A stretch of DNA of 64,000 nucleotides from Meloidogyne chitwoodi (GCA_015183035.1 JACZZP010000007.1:930001-994000); one strand, 5' to 3'. Numbered from the stretch's first letter, positions 25,701 to 37,060 are shown. The notes: generated by a model not told the origin, from the letters alone. Translations and numbers: made by a program.

Positions 25701-26774
25701 GGTTTGTTAAAAAACTTGTTCTTAAAAGTAAACGACGAGGAATACTGAGCATTAATACAACTTAAATTTAATTTAAGAAAATCAGAATTTAATTTATTGG
25801 AAATGAAATCAGAATTTTTATTAAATTTATTTTAAGAAAATCAGAATTATTATCAGAATTTATTTTTAAAAAATCAGAATATTAATATCAGAAATTGTTG
25901 CCTGATTCTGATAAAAATATAAAAATCAGAATTTATTTATTTTAAAAAATCAGAATATTTAAATATAGTAATTAATTACCATCATCAATTCCCATTTCTT
26001 TAACAGGCACATTATTAACTGCTAAAATCTGATCACCAGGTCTACAAATATCTCCACATTTATCCAATTCAGAATTTTCTCCAAAACGAGAAACAAAAAC
26101 ACCCGTAAATTGATCAATTCCTTTTTTTAATTAATTAATTAAAATAAATAATTAATTATTTTCTAACCATTTCCTTCTCTTAAATATAATCCTAATGATT
26201 GGCCTGGTTTTTTAATAATTTCAACAAGTTGGACTACTCGTACATCATTTGAATGACCACCTGATTTATATTCTGTTCTAAAATATTTTTAAAAAATATA
26301 TTTTTATATTTAAAAATTTTAAGGAAATCAGAATATTAAAATAATAATTTTAAAAAATCAGAATTTCTATATATTCTGATTTAATAATATTTAATTAATT
26401 ACTTATCAAGAACTCTAGCAGAAAATCCATTAATTCCTTTAGATGTTAAAGTACTTTGTTGTTGATCTACTTGTCTAATTTGACGATAAACAGCATCAGG
26501 TAATTCTCTAGATGCATAAGGACCAGAAGAAGTTCCAGGCACTAAAAAATAAAAAAATAAAATATTTTTTAAATTTATATTTATTTTATTTTATTAAAAA
26601 TTAATTAATTAAATAACTTTTATTTTATTTAATTTTAAAAAATTAAATTAAATAACCTTGTACACATTGTTGAGTATTTTTAGTATTTAAATTATTTAAA
26701 ATTTCCCCTCCTTTTTCTTTTTTTTTAATATTACTTTGTTGTTGTTGAGCACTATTATTGCCAATTAAAGGCAT
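19789..26774 (-). CDS. syd-1: SYD-1-like PDZ-C2-RhoGAP synaptic protein
   Basis: SYD-1 organises presynaptic active zones and axon identity in nematodes. The PDZ domain (about 26270-25660) has [13 protein letters not shown] and [17 protein letters not shown] long Gln/Ser-rich linker spans about 25600-23500. A C2-like region follows (about 23250-22640; [37 protein letters not shown]). The RhoGAP domain (about 22575-20060) has [46 protein letters not shown] and [10 protein letters not shown]. This order matches C. elegans SYD-1. The start [11 protein letters not shown] at 26774 is the first ATG of the first clear exon; a 5' exon further up is possible. The exon pair at about 22410 and 20540 reads GIYYLCGAS, where active RhoGAPs have GIYRLCG. 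Introns carry hAT-like elements and many ATTCTGATTT motifs. Confidence 0.88.
21086..21798. mobile_element. Nested inverted-repeat element with CAGTGGTTG termini
   Basis: The ends CAGTGGTTGGAAAATCGTAC and GAAATTTTCAACCACTG are inverted copies. Subterminal runs of GTACGAGTACGAG-type sequence face inward from both ends. The centre holds a tRNA-like stretch (21374-21445) and three spaced copies of a GCCTGCGGCGCT-like motif. It is inserted inside the 20700-22292 element. The flanks TCAATGGC and ATAATGAC match at five of eight bases, so any target duplication is diverged. Confidence 0.75.
21374..21445 (+). repeat. tRNA-derived sequence (SINE-like head) inside the nested element
   Basis: An A-box-like TGGTTTAGTGGTTAGTGCG is followed at tRNA-like spacing by a perfect B box, GGTTCGAATCC. 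No acceptor stem or anticodon stem forms, so it is not a working tRNA. It could be a Pol III promoter inherited from a tRNA, as in SINEs. Confidence 0.5.
23971..24044 (-). pseudogene. Degenerate tRNA-like sequence in a syd-1 intron
   Basis: The minus strand has an A box (GTGGCTCAGTTGGTAAAGC) and B box (GGTTCGAATCC) at tRNA spacing. The 3' arm TGATGGCT would pair with a 5' AGCCATCA, but the 5' side reads TGAATCA, so only part of the acceptor stem forms. The anticodon stem is also mismatched. It is probably a tRNA pseudogene or the head of a short SINE. Confidence 0.55.
25040..25222. repeat. Tandem ATTCTGATTTTTTAAAT repeats in a syd-1 intron
   Basis: About nine imperfect units of roughly 17-20 bp built on ATTCTGATTT follow one another. 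The reverse complement (AAATCAGAAT) is scattered through the next two introns, at about 25775-25965 and 26325-26390. The array is wholly intronic. Confidence 0.8.
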
Positions 26775-29516
26775 CAAAGTGATGAAAGAAGAGATAATTA
26801 AATTTAAAAAAAATTAAAAATAAAATATTAATATAAATTTATCTAATAAATAAACTTTTTTTAAAAAAAATAAATATTTTTATTATTTAAATAAATTTAT
26901 TGAAACGTTAAATTACCATAAAAAATAAAAAAGATAACGGTTGAATGAGTAAAAGAAGGGTAAAATAAATATATTTTAGTACTATTTAATAATTTGTTAA
27001 AAAAATAAAATTATTTTTTTCTTTAAAGTTTAAATAATTAAATAAAAAGACAAATAGTAAAAAATGGCCCTTTTTTAGATTATAACTTTTTTAATAAAAA
27101 AGTAAAAAATTTAAAATTTTTAGAAAAATAAGTTTAAAATATTAGAAATATTTTAAATAAAAAATTAGGGCAAAGGGTATTAATTTAATTATTTTATATT
27201 TTTGAGGCTAATATTACCACAATGTTGAATTGATATTATAAATATTTTTAATTTCAAAAAATATTTAAAAAATTATTTAAATTAATTTTTATTAAAAATT
27301 ATATATTTTTTTTAATTTTTAATAAAAGGTATATAATTCTTTAAAAATAAATTTTAGTATAAAAAAATAAAAAAAGCCAAACACTTGACACATTGGGAGG
27401 CTTAAAAGAGATGGCACACACAATTTGTGCAAATTTAGCTGCTAAAAGTCAAGAGTTTTAAAAAAAGCAATAAAATATATATTTTTGGGTTAAAAAAGCA
27501 AAGTGAGAGAAGAGGAAAAGCCATTAGAATAAAATAAAAGTAAACACAAAATTTTTTAAATAAATATTTTTGATGAGAAAAAAATTAAAATTAAAATATA
27601 TTTAAATTTTAATTAAATGAGAGAAAGATATATTTAATTAATTATTCTCTTTTTTAATATTAATTAATTAATTAAAATTTATTAAAAAAAGTTTAATTTT
27701 ATTTAGAAAAGTCTGGTGTTGAATATGTGGCAATGAAACGACCTTTAAAAAAATAAATGATATTTAAAAAACAAACAAACTACAAAATTTAAAAGATTGA
27801 AAATATAATATTAAAAAAATGTAAAAAATATGCAAAAATAATTCAAAAAAATTACTAGCTTTTTTGGAAGGATTTACAAAAAAAATAAATATTATTCTTT
27901 CCTCTCCCCTTAGGAGAAGTTAGTAATAAAAATAAAAGAAGTGTTAGCTTTTTTTAAAAAAAAGATTTTATTTTTGGAAGAATGATTGATTGGAATGGAC
28001 ATTTATTTTTTATTTTATTTTTTGGTAGAAAAGGAAGGTATTTAATAAAAAATTAAAAAAAAAAGTCAAAGGGTCAAATATAAAAAATAATTTTTAATAA
28101 AATTTTTCATTAAAATTTTTTTCAAAAATAATTCAAACTACTTAAATATTACTACTTTATTTTTAAAAAATACAATTAATGTAATTATTTAAATAAAAAA
28201 TTTTTTCAGTCAAAAATTATAAGAGTTTAAAATAAATATTTAACTAATCCATTAGAAAAAATTGAAGAAATTACAAATTATATTATTAAAAGTGCTTAAT
28301 AATTTAAAAATAATTAAAAAACATTTATTTAAAAAAATATTAATTTATTTTAAATAATTTAATAAAAATAAATAAGTACCGGTGCCGAAACGGCCATTTA
28401 AAAAATAAATGGTTAATTAATAAAAGGAAATAAAAAAGGAAATTTTATAAATTTTAATAAATAAAAAATAAATAAAAATACAAAAAATTTAAAAAATATT
28501 TAACACAAAATAAAAAATGTTCTACCCAATGGGAATATATATAAATAAATAAATAAATACTTGCTTTTTTATGTAAATAAATAAATATACATATACACAA
28601 TTTTTAAAATAAAAAAAGAATATTATCTTCTCATGGGAATTATCTGAATTTTTTAAAAATAAATCTTAAAACTTGAAAAATAATAATTTTTAAAAATTTA
28701 TTTAAAATTATTTTCCATCCTAGGTATTTTTAATTTTTTAAAATTAATTTGTTAGGGTAAAATATAAAAAAAGAGATAGAAAAGATTGGAATGTTTGATT
28801 ATAAATTTAATTAAAAAATAAAGAATTGATGATTTTATATTTAAAAAATAGGTGGTAATGAATGGTGGAGAAAATAAACAAAATTAAAAAAACATTAAAA
28901 ATTTTTTATTAAATTAAAAAAAAGGTTATTAAAAAATTATATTTTATCAAATGGAAAATTGGCCTCTTCTAGTTGTTTAGGGGAAAAAAGCTTTTTCTTA
29001 TTTTTTTTCATTTTTCTCACACCGTTTTTCGCACACTAAAAATAAATAAATAAATATATTCATCTCTTTTTGTTGTTGTCAACATTTATATTATAAGTAA
29101 AATAGTAGCTCTCTCACATTGCGGCAAAAAAGCTCTATGTATGGATATATTTATAAGCAAAAATTGATTGGCATTTTTATTCTTGTGTCCTTTAGTGTGG
29201 AAAATATTATATAAGTGAAAGAGATTTTTCTTCTCTTTTTTATGCTTTTGTCTGTAAATATATTCGATATAAGCTTTTCAATTTTGGCACAAATATTTTT
29301 CCAAAACATTAGGAGTGTGTAAAAATTAATTTAAAAAATGAAAAAAGAAACATTTTTAAAAATATGTTTTTCAGAAGTTCAAATGTTTTTTCTTAGCTCA
29401 GAATTAATTCGAAACAAAATTTAAAGTAGAATCCCACTCCTGTTCTAAATCAATATCATGAATTTTAATCAAATTGGAATAATAATTTAATGCAATAATT
29501 TATGAATTAATACAGC
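26775..29516. other. 2.7 kb AT-rich region upstream of syd-1
   Basis: No exon, RNA gene or inverted repeat of note was found on either strand. It is dominated by A/T homopolymers. It holds the presumed syd-1 promoter and perhaps non-coding 5' exons. A few less AT-rich patches (for example CGGTGCCGAAACGGCC near 28382 and CTCTCACATTGCGGC near 29110) are the only stretches that stand out. Confidence 0.45.
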
Positions 29517-29984
29517 AGAATAATATTAAAATTATATACTATTTAAGGAAAGGAGAACTCGCTGTTGTATTCGCGCACTGATTACTATAATACGTCGTGA
29601 TGGAAATACGAGAGTTAGAATTTCTCGACGATTTGATCATATATTTATCCAAATTTATATTATTGTTTTATAATTTAAGAATCATGATCAACCACGATTA
29701 GGTCCAATCAATATGGAGAATATGGATGAAGATGATGACGACCATGAAGATGATAGGGTATTTTTTATTACGTTTATTTTTTTTAAATTATTTAAGAGAA
29801 TATATTTCTAAAATTTTCAAATTTTAGAAATATACCCCATTTTTTCATATACTTAAAATATAGAAAAAGGTCTGAAAAAATCTAAAAGAGTGGGCTTGCT
29901 CTACTTTGATATTTATTTGAGAAAGATGCACACTTAAATATTTGAATAGAAAGCCACAAAATCCTTCATCAAAATCATTGGTAA

Positions 29985-30122
29985 CAGGTGTGTGCCTCGT
30001 CTCGTATCTCGTATAATCTCGTGTTTTTTGGCCGTCTCGTCTCTCGTTCTCGTATTTTTATTTCAATCTCGTATCTCGTAATCTCGTTCTCGTTTTTTAA
30101 AATTCAATTGGGCACACCCCTG
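29985..30122. mobile_element. 138 bp hAT-like MITE in the left arm
   Basis: The ends CAGGTGTGTGCC and GGGCACACCCCTG form an inverted repeat. ATTGGTAA flanks it directly on both sides, a perfect 8 bp target duplication. The interior is repeats of TCTCGTATCTCGT. Confidence 0.88.
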
Positions 30123-30183
30123 ATTGGTAAGTAACATTATTAATCGCCTAATTGACAATTTGAAGTTAGCTAACAGCCTACAC

Positions 30184-30567
30184 TTACCAATGGTTGGGGT
30201 TCTGGATATTGTGCTCCACCCCATTTAAAAAAATATCAACATTTGGCCCTCTATATCGCAAGCGTATTTGGGCCCCGCAAATGAAAAGACCATCTTCCAT
30301 TGCCTGTTAAAATTTTTTAAGTTAAAAAATAATAGAGAAAAATCAATTAACTTAAAGAAAAAACTTGCGGACTTTTGGGAGAGTAATTAAAAAGTACCAA
30401 TTTCTCGACCTATCCCAAATTAATTAAAAAGATACCGAACATGCCAAATACTTGTTTCCAAAACCATTAATTACTGATCCGGAAATGTGGACATATAACT
30501 GATGGTTTTCTTCCAACCATTCCGTAATTGCAGCTAAACCAACTGTATGTTGATATTCGTATATCAT
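30184..30567 (-). CDS. Small unknown protein, left palindrome copy
   Basis: I do not recognise this protein. Two exons are proposed: MIYEYQHTVGLAAITEW..KYLACS, then a GT-AG intron of about 128 bp, then AMEDGLFICGAQIRLRYRGP..NPNHW and a stop, about 83 residues. It is the mirror of the gene at 30766-31149, with Gly for Asn at residue 10. The stop overlaps a GTAAGT, so translation may instead continue into a further exon beyond 30184. The ATG follows ATTAG, so it could be an internal exon start rather than the true initiator. The 198 bp between the two copies would act as a shared bidirectional promoter. Confidence 0.45.
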
Positions 30568-30765
30568 CTAATTAGAAATCATTTAAAATTATTATCATTA
30601 TAAAAGAAAAAATCTGTCAATTTTAAGTTATTGAAGATGTTGCTAAAAAGAAAAAATAGGTTAGGACATTTATATTTTAATGCCTATACATTTTTGGCAC
30701 TTTTGAAGAACAACAGGCCCTCCTGTTTTATTTTAAAAGGGTAATTTTAAATGATTTCTAATTAG

Positions 30766-31149
30766 ATGATATACGAATATCAACATACGGTTAATTTGGC
30801 TGCAATTACTGAATGGTTGGAAGAAAACCATCAGTTATATGTCCACATTTCCGGATCAGTAATTAATGGTTTTGGAAACAAGTATTTGGCATGTTCGGTA
30901 TCTTTTTAATTAATTTGGGATAGGTCGAGAAATTGGTACTTTTTAATTACTCTCCCAAAAGTCCGCAAGTTTTTTCTTTAAGTTAATTGATTTTTCTCTA
31001 TTATTTTTTAACTTAAAAAATTTTAACAGGCAATGGAAGATGGTCTTTTCATTTGCGGGGCCCAAATACGCTTGCGATATAGAGGGCCAAATGTTGATAT
31101 TTTTTTAAATGGGGTGGAGCACAATATCCAGAACCCCAACCATTGGTAA
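30766..31149 (+). CDS. Small unknown protein, right palindrome copy
   Basis: This is the mirror copy of 30184-30567 and reads MIYEYQHTVNLAAITEWLEE for its first 20 residues. The first exon ends after YLACS at a GTATCT donor; the second starts AMEDGLFICGA after TTTTAACAG and ends NPNHW. A consensus GTAAGT overlaps the stop, so the gene may extend: an open stretch around 31350-31480 (NDFDEGFCGFLFKYLSV) could be a later exon. No family was recognised, and no signal peptide or membrane segment is evident. Confidence 0.45.
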
Positions 31150-31210
31150 GTGTAGGCTGTTAGCTAACTTCAAATTGTCAATTAGGCGATTAATAATGTT
31201 ACTTACCAAT

Positions 31211-31348
31211 CAGGGGTGTGCCCAATTGAATTTTAAAAAACGAGAACGAGATTACGAGATACGAGATTGAAATAAAAATACGAGAACGAGAGACGAGACG
31301 GCCAAAAAACACGAGATTATACGAGATACGAGACGAGGCACACACCTG
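31211..31348. mobile_element. 138 bp hAT-like MITE in the right arm
   Basis: This is the mirror image of the left-arm MITE, with ends CAGGGGTGTGCC and GGCACACACCTG and the same 8 bp duplication (TTACCAAT in this orientation). Because both arms carry it at the same site, it inserted before the palindrome formed or was spread by gene conversion. Confidence 0.88.
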
Positions 31349-31902
31349 TTACCAATGATTTTGATGAAGGATTTTGTGGCTTTCTATTCAAATATTTAAG
31401 TGTGCATCTTTCTCAAATAAATATCAAAGTAGAGCAAGCCCACTCTTTTAGATTTTTTCAGACCTTTTTCTATATTTTAAGTATATGAAAAAATGGGGTA
31501 TATTTCTAAAATTTGAAAATTTTAGAAATATATTCTCTTAAATAATTTAAAAAAAATAAACGTAATAAAAAATACCCTATCATCTTCATGGTCGTCATCA
31601 TCTTCATCCATATTCTCCATATTGATTGGACCTAATCGTGGTTGATCATGATTCTTAAATTATAAAACAATAATATAAATCTGGATAAATATATGATCAA
31701 ATCGTCGAGAAATTCTAACTCTCGTATTTCCATCACGACGTATTATAGTAATCAGTGCGCGAATACAACAGCGAGTTCTCCTTTCCTTAAATAGTATATA
31801 ATTTTAATATTATTCTACTTAACAAATTAAAAAATTTAAGAATCAAAAAATAACAAAATTGACTTAAAAAGTAACAAAAAATTAAATTTATTTTTTTCCA
31901 TA

Positions 31903-34131
31903 TTATTCATTAGCAGCAATATCTCTTGATTTGAAAATTTTAATAAGCCAAGGCACCCAAAGTTTAATATCTCTTAAAATTAAAAAAAAATATATATTTG
32001 AAAAAAAATTTTTTATATTTTTTTTACTCAAATTTATATAATTTTTATAAAATTTAAATATATTCTTATCTTTATTTCCTGATTTCATTTCTCGATTTGC
32101 CAAAAAAATCATTTGTTGAATAAAAGATGAATTTAAAGAATTTACAATAGAATTAATACGTTCAGAAGAACCAGTCTTTTTCATCCATTTATGTACTCTA
32201 TTTAATTGACCAAATTTTAAAGCTTTTTCTAAACGTCTTTGAACTTTATCGATAGAATAAACTAAAAAAATAAAAGATTTTAATTTTTTTTCATAAAAAA
32301 AAGAAATGATAGAGGGACCTCTACTAAATTCAAAAAAATTTTTTGGGTTTTAAATTAAATTCAAAAAATCCTCTCAAAGTTTTTTAATTTTTTCTTTTAT
32401 TTTTACCTTCAGAACAAATATGTTCTCCTTTTAAATAAACATTAAAACATTCTCTATCATTTGCAGTACGTTTTGCCATTAATCGGAAAGGACAAAGAAT
32501 TGATTTATAATTAAACATTGCACATTTAAGCATAATTGATTTACTAAAAAAATAAAACATTTCAAAAATTAAAAAAATAAATTAATTAACTTGTTTGAAT
32601 CCAAATGATATCCACGAAATGTTTGACATTTATTTTCTACTCTAATTTTGTCCAATTCAATAATTCCATTAGAAGTAGACAAAAAACGCCAATTATCATT
32701 TGAAGAAGACTTTAAAAAATTAAAAAATATTTTTATTTTAAATAAATAAAAATTTAATAACCTCTGGTGTGTTTGTTGTATCGGATATCTTCATTTCAGC
32801 TGTTGAAGCACGTTTTGCTTTAAAAATATTTTTTTAAATTTTTAATTTTTTAAAATAATTTAAATACCAGAATTTTTAAATTCATGATGGTTATGTTTTC
32901 CATGTTCATAAATATTAATTCCAAAAGATTTACGAACAGCAAATAATCCATAAGGGCAGTTTATATTTTTATTAAATCGATAAAGACAATTAAGAGTAAT
33001 GGCACGAAAATTTGGATATCTTCTGATATTTTCATTGCTACAATTTTTCTTAAAAAAAGTAAAAATTAAAAAAATATAATTTCCACTTCCATTCCCTCCC
33101 ATGTTAGGAAAAAATGTCCTCTCTTCTCAAAAAATTAAAAAAAAACCTCAAATCTAAGTATTTTCAATTCTTCATCGTCTTTTACTGTTTTTAAAAAAGA
33201 ATAGTCAATTTTAAAATAATTAGATCCTCTAGTAAATTCACGCGTAATAGTTTGTGGTATTTCTTCTTCTTCATAATCATCATCATAATCTGTAAAAAAT
33301 ATATTAAAAATATATTAATTTTAAAAAACCATTTAGTTGAGAAACATCATTACTCTGTTGTGGTGATAACTCCTAAAAATATTTTATAATATAATTTAAA
33401 TAAATATATAAACCTTTGATAATTCAATGTCCGAAAAATCAAATTTTCTTGTAATCATCGCTGTAAAAAAGAAAATTTTTAGGATTTTCTTTTTCGTTAA
33501 ATTTTAAATTTAAAATAGTCAAATAAAAAAAATTAAGGGGAAATTAAATAAAACATAAAATTGAAAAGGGATCATTTTCAGCGTTATTTAAAAAAAAATT
33601 ATATACCCATTCCATCTAATACATGATTATGTTCTCCATGCTCATAAACATGAATTCCAAAAGATTTACGAATAGCAAATAATCCATAAGGACATTTATC
33701 ATGTTTAAACCGTTTATAACAATTAAGTGTAGCTTTGGAAAAATTTGGCCATCTTTTGATATTATCATCATTGCAATATTTCTGAAAATTTGTAGTTTTT
33801 AAGTCCAAAAAATAAATTATTTATTGTAAATTAAATTTAAAATAAACAAAAAAAGACTCAAAACCCCTATTTAAATAAATTAAAAAACCTCATCACGTAA
33901 TATATTCAATTCATCCACATCCTTTACTGTTTTTAAGAAATTATAACAAGCAGAAGAATGTTTGCCTTCCCAAACAAAATTACGTATTACAGTCTGTGGT
34001 ATATTTTCAGAATCATCATCTTCATTTAATTCATTATTTGTTGTTTTTTCTTGTTGTTGAAAATTCTCAAATATTTCTTGTTTTATTTTATTAATTATAT
34101 TATTCCTTTGAGAAGCACTTCTTGTTAGCAT
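31903..34131 (-). CDS. Protein with three FLYWCH-like zinc-finger repeats
   Basis: These are likely DNA-binding zinc modules of the FLYWCH/MULE type. Repeat 1 (about 33790-33620) reads KYCNDDNIKRWPNF then CPYGLFAIRKSFG and HGEHNH. Repeat 2 (about 33040-32880) reads KNCSNENIRRYPNF then CPYGLFAVRKSFG and HGKHNH. Repeat 3 (about 32620-32430) is diverged: CPFRLMAKRTANDRECFNVY and GEHIC. A Lys-rich tail follows and ends DIAANE. Each of the first two repeats is preceded by PQT(V/I)-type and FLKTVKD sequence, so whole modules were duplicated. The exons splice as one gene (GMG to AMITRKF across the 33450-33600 intron), but MLTRSAS and MITRKFD look like paired starts. Two tandem genes, splitting near 33455, is the alternative. 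Confidence 0.65.
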
Positions 34132-34310
34132 TTTTGATTAAGAATAAAATAAATAAAAATTCTAAAATAAAATATATTTTAAACAATGAAGCAATATTCT
34201 CAAAAAATATTTTTTTAATATTGAATTACAAGAAGCATTTATTTAAATTATTTAGAAATTTATTCGATTAATTAAAAAAATAATAAATCAAAAAATAAAA
34301 ACAATTAATT

Positions 34311-36765
34311 TTATTTCCAAAGACAAACGGTCTTACGCTTATCCCCACTTATTAAAATATGACCAGCTGGATGCCAAGCTAATGAAAGAACAGGTATATT
34401 TCTATAAAATTCACAAAAAATTAGAAAAAAATAAAAAAAATATACTCATGTCCACCACGAAAGAGAATTTTTTCTAAACGAGTGCTGTGCAAACTCCAAA
34501 TAAAAATATGTCCATCAGCAGAACCAGCAGCTACATAAGTATCACCAGGACTAATAACAGCAGCACGACTATAATCAGATGAAGTTCGATATTGTTCAGC
34601 ACTAATAATTAATTTTATAATTAGTAAATAATAAAAAGAAAGAAAATAACCTATAAATATGAAGTATATCATTTGTACGTAAATCCAAAAGTGTTAAAGT
34701 TTCATCTCGTGAAGAACACAATAAATACATATAATCTAATTAAATAATATTATTATTTTTAAATAATTAAAAAAATAACCTGATGTAAGACAAAGTGAAG
34801 TCATTTTTGCATCAAATTTAATCATATTTGTTGGTGAATCACCAGGTGCTCTAGTATCCCAAAAACGAATGTTTTTATCAAAATGCGCACTTATCTTAAG
34901 TTTTTTTAATTTTAATAAAATAATTATTCAAAAAATAAACCAAAGGTGCCCCATAATTATCATTTGCTACCAAATCACAAATTGTTGAAGCAGGAAAAAA
35001 TGTTTTTTGACCTAATAAATATTGAAATAAATATTATTTTAAAAATATAATAATTACATCTATTTGTTATTGTATCCCATATTTTTATTGTTCTATCATT
35101 TGAACCTGATACAACAAGACGACCATCACACATAAATTTTGCTGAAGTTACTTTATCTGTATGACCAGTAAATGCAACCTATAAAATTAAAAAAAATAGA
35201 ATCTAAAAATAGTAAAAAAAACCCTCATTCGTTGATCATCAATTGACCATAATCTCACAGCACTATCATTACTAGAACCAAGCAAATGACCACTTTCCAA
35301 GTGAATATCGATTCGAGTTAAACCTTGATTAGCACCGGTAAATTCTGATCTAAAATTTTATTTTAAAAATGCTTTGTTTACCTTGAAAAATTAAAAAACC
35401 TTTTAACACAATTGTCATTTCTTGGTTCCCACATATTTATCTTTTTATCAATTCCAGCAGTGAAGAAAAATTTACCATTTGGATGAAACCTAAGATCGTT
35501 TACATCACCAATTTCATTGCATTCCTATTTAAAAAATATTTTATAAAACAAAAAAGAAAATTTCTTACAAATTTGATTTTACATCTATCTGGTATTATGT
35601 CTCCAAAGCTTTGCAAACGTTCCTGTCCAACTGCAGAATCAGCAGACGTATCAGCCATGGATTTCTCGTCAGCAGCGAGTACTTCAAAACTATCGTGGAT
35701 GTTCAAAACAGAACAAAAACTTTATTTTAATTATTTGGTAATAAAATAATATTCTAATTCTAACATTTTTTTAATAAGCAAACAATTTAAACTTACGCCT
35801 TTGCATCTAATACAGGGTTAGGTTTGGAAGCTTCGGCAAGATCGCATTGAAGTTTTTGCAAATTTAATCTTAATAAAATAATTTAGGTTAAAAAATAAAT
35901 GAAAATTTAAAAACAAATTTGTTAATTAAATTTTGGTAATATTAAAGTCATCATCCCATTAAAAAATTTTTTTAACTCACTGTTGTTCCCTTTCATTCAT
36001 CTCGTTAACAAGTGTAATTTCACGTTCTTTCAGTTCCTTCATGCGACCAATAAGTTCAGCACGTTCCTTGTCGGCGCGAATAAAATTTTTTTCAACAGCT
36101 GAATATGCTGCCTATAAATGAAAATGACTTTTTTTATGAATATGAGATTAAAAAACATTAATTTTAACCTGTAAAGCTATGTGTTCATCAAAAAGAGTAC
36201 GATTATCTTGCTTTAATTGTGCCATTTCTTCCTTTATTCGTGCCAAATCTTTTTTATAAAGTTCAATCGTTACAAGTGCATTATCACGTCTAAAAAGTTA
36301 TAATAAGCTTTAAAAAATTATTTTAAAAATAAACTCTTTTTGCGTAGTTTTCAATTCCTTTTCAATTTGAACAAGTCTATTAGTTGTTTCAATCAATTGT
36401 TGATCATTTACACCTTTTTGAAGACAAATTTCATCATATTTTGCCTCTAATGCAGCAATTTGTTCTTCCTGTTCTAATGAGCTTTAAAATAAAAAGTAAT
36501 AAAAAAGAGTTAATAAAAAATTTAACTTTTCTTGAGGTAAAGATGTTTGAGATTTGCGAGCAGAACGGGAAGCAAAACTTTGTCTTGTCATTAAATGACG
36601 CATAGAATTAGCCAATGATTGATCTATTTATTTTTTAAATTTTAAAATAAATTTAAACAAACAAGAGCGGATTATTCTATCAAATTGGGCACTTTGCATA
36701 TCACGAGTTTGAAGACGTTGTAGAATAAGTGCCCTGCATTCTAAATGACCCATTTCATTAGACAT
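34311..36765 (-). CDS. atg-16: Autophagy protein ATG16 (coiled coil plus WD40)
   Basis: ATG16 joins ATG5-ATG12 and directs lipid conjugation of LC3/GABARAP at the forming autophagosome. The N-terminal exon reads [20 protein letters not shown], like the ATG5-binding helix. Exons at about 36480-36000 form a long coiled coil rich in Glu, Lys and Leu. A WD40 propeller follows from about 35500 to 34311, with repeats such as [49 protein letters not shown] and the C-terminal [20 protein letters not shown]. The exon [20 protein letters not shown] matches ATG16L1 [20 protein letters not shown] closely. About 12 exons are implied. The start [11 protein letters not shown] at 36765 is the first ATG in frame before that helix. 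It is divergent from TMEM147, with 417 bp between start codons. Confidence 0.93.
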
Positions 36766-36960
36766 ATGGTTAATGTTGAACAATCTTGAAGAAATTACGT
36801 AATTCAAATATAAAATTAAAAAAAAAACTAAAATGAAAAAATTTATAAGAAGAATAATCAAAATAAATAAATTCAGAAAAAAAATTAGCTTAAATAGAAA
36901 AAGAATAAAGGAAAACATTTTGCCAAAATACCGTAGTACGTTTAAAATCAAAATTTATTA

Positions 36961-37060
36961 GCCCGACTAGTCGTGGTCCGAGAATATCAAAAACTTTTTA
37001 TCTCTAATGTACTTATTTAGAATACTATTTCGTGGCTAATCGGCCCGCGACAAATCGGGC
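36961..37060. mobile_element. 100 bp inverted-repeat element in a divergent promoter
   Basis: The ends GCCCGACTAGTCGTGGTCCG and CGGCCCGCGACAAATCGGGC are inverted copies with a few changes. The GC-rich termini contrast with a very AT-rich core. The element lies between the start codons of atg-16 and the TMEM147 gene. A related end occurs at 13334-13357. Confidence 0.7.

Larger units (their letters stand above)
29517..31816. repeat. 2.3 kb palindrome: two 1075 bp arms, 150 bp spacer
   Basis: The left arm 29517-30591 and right arm 30742-31816 are reverse complements with no net length change. The few mismatches I saw include one at about 29650 and a cluster of about five near 30527-30550. Each arm carries the same small gene and the same 138 bp hAT-like MITE. 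The spacer 30592-30741 is unique. The arms differ in sequence, which argues against a simple hairpin read artefact, although an assembly error is still possible. Confidence 0.92.

Noticed and set aside
29545..29760. Arg-rich frame (TIIRRDGNTRVRISRRFD) and acidic MDEDDDDHEDD exon near the outer palindrome edges
   Set aside because: No donor and acceptor of workable spacing joins them, and no family was recognised; left out of the gene list though each arm carries it.
29517..31816. Palindrome dismissed as a sequencing hairpin
   Set aside because: Not dismissed outright: the arms differ at several positions and a 150 bp unique spacer lies between them, so a real inverted duplication is the better reading, pending long reads.
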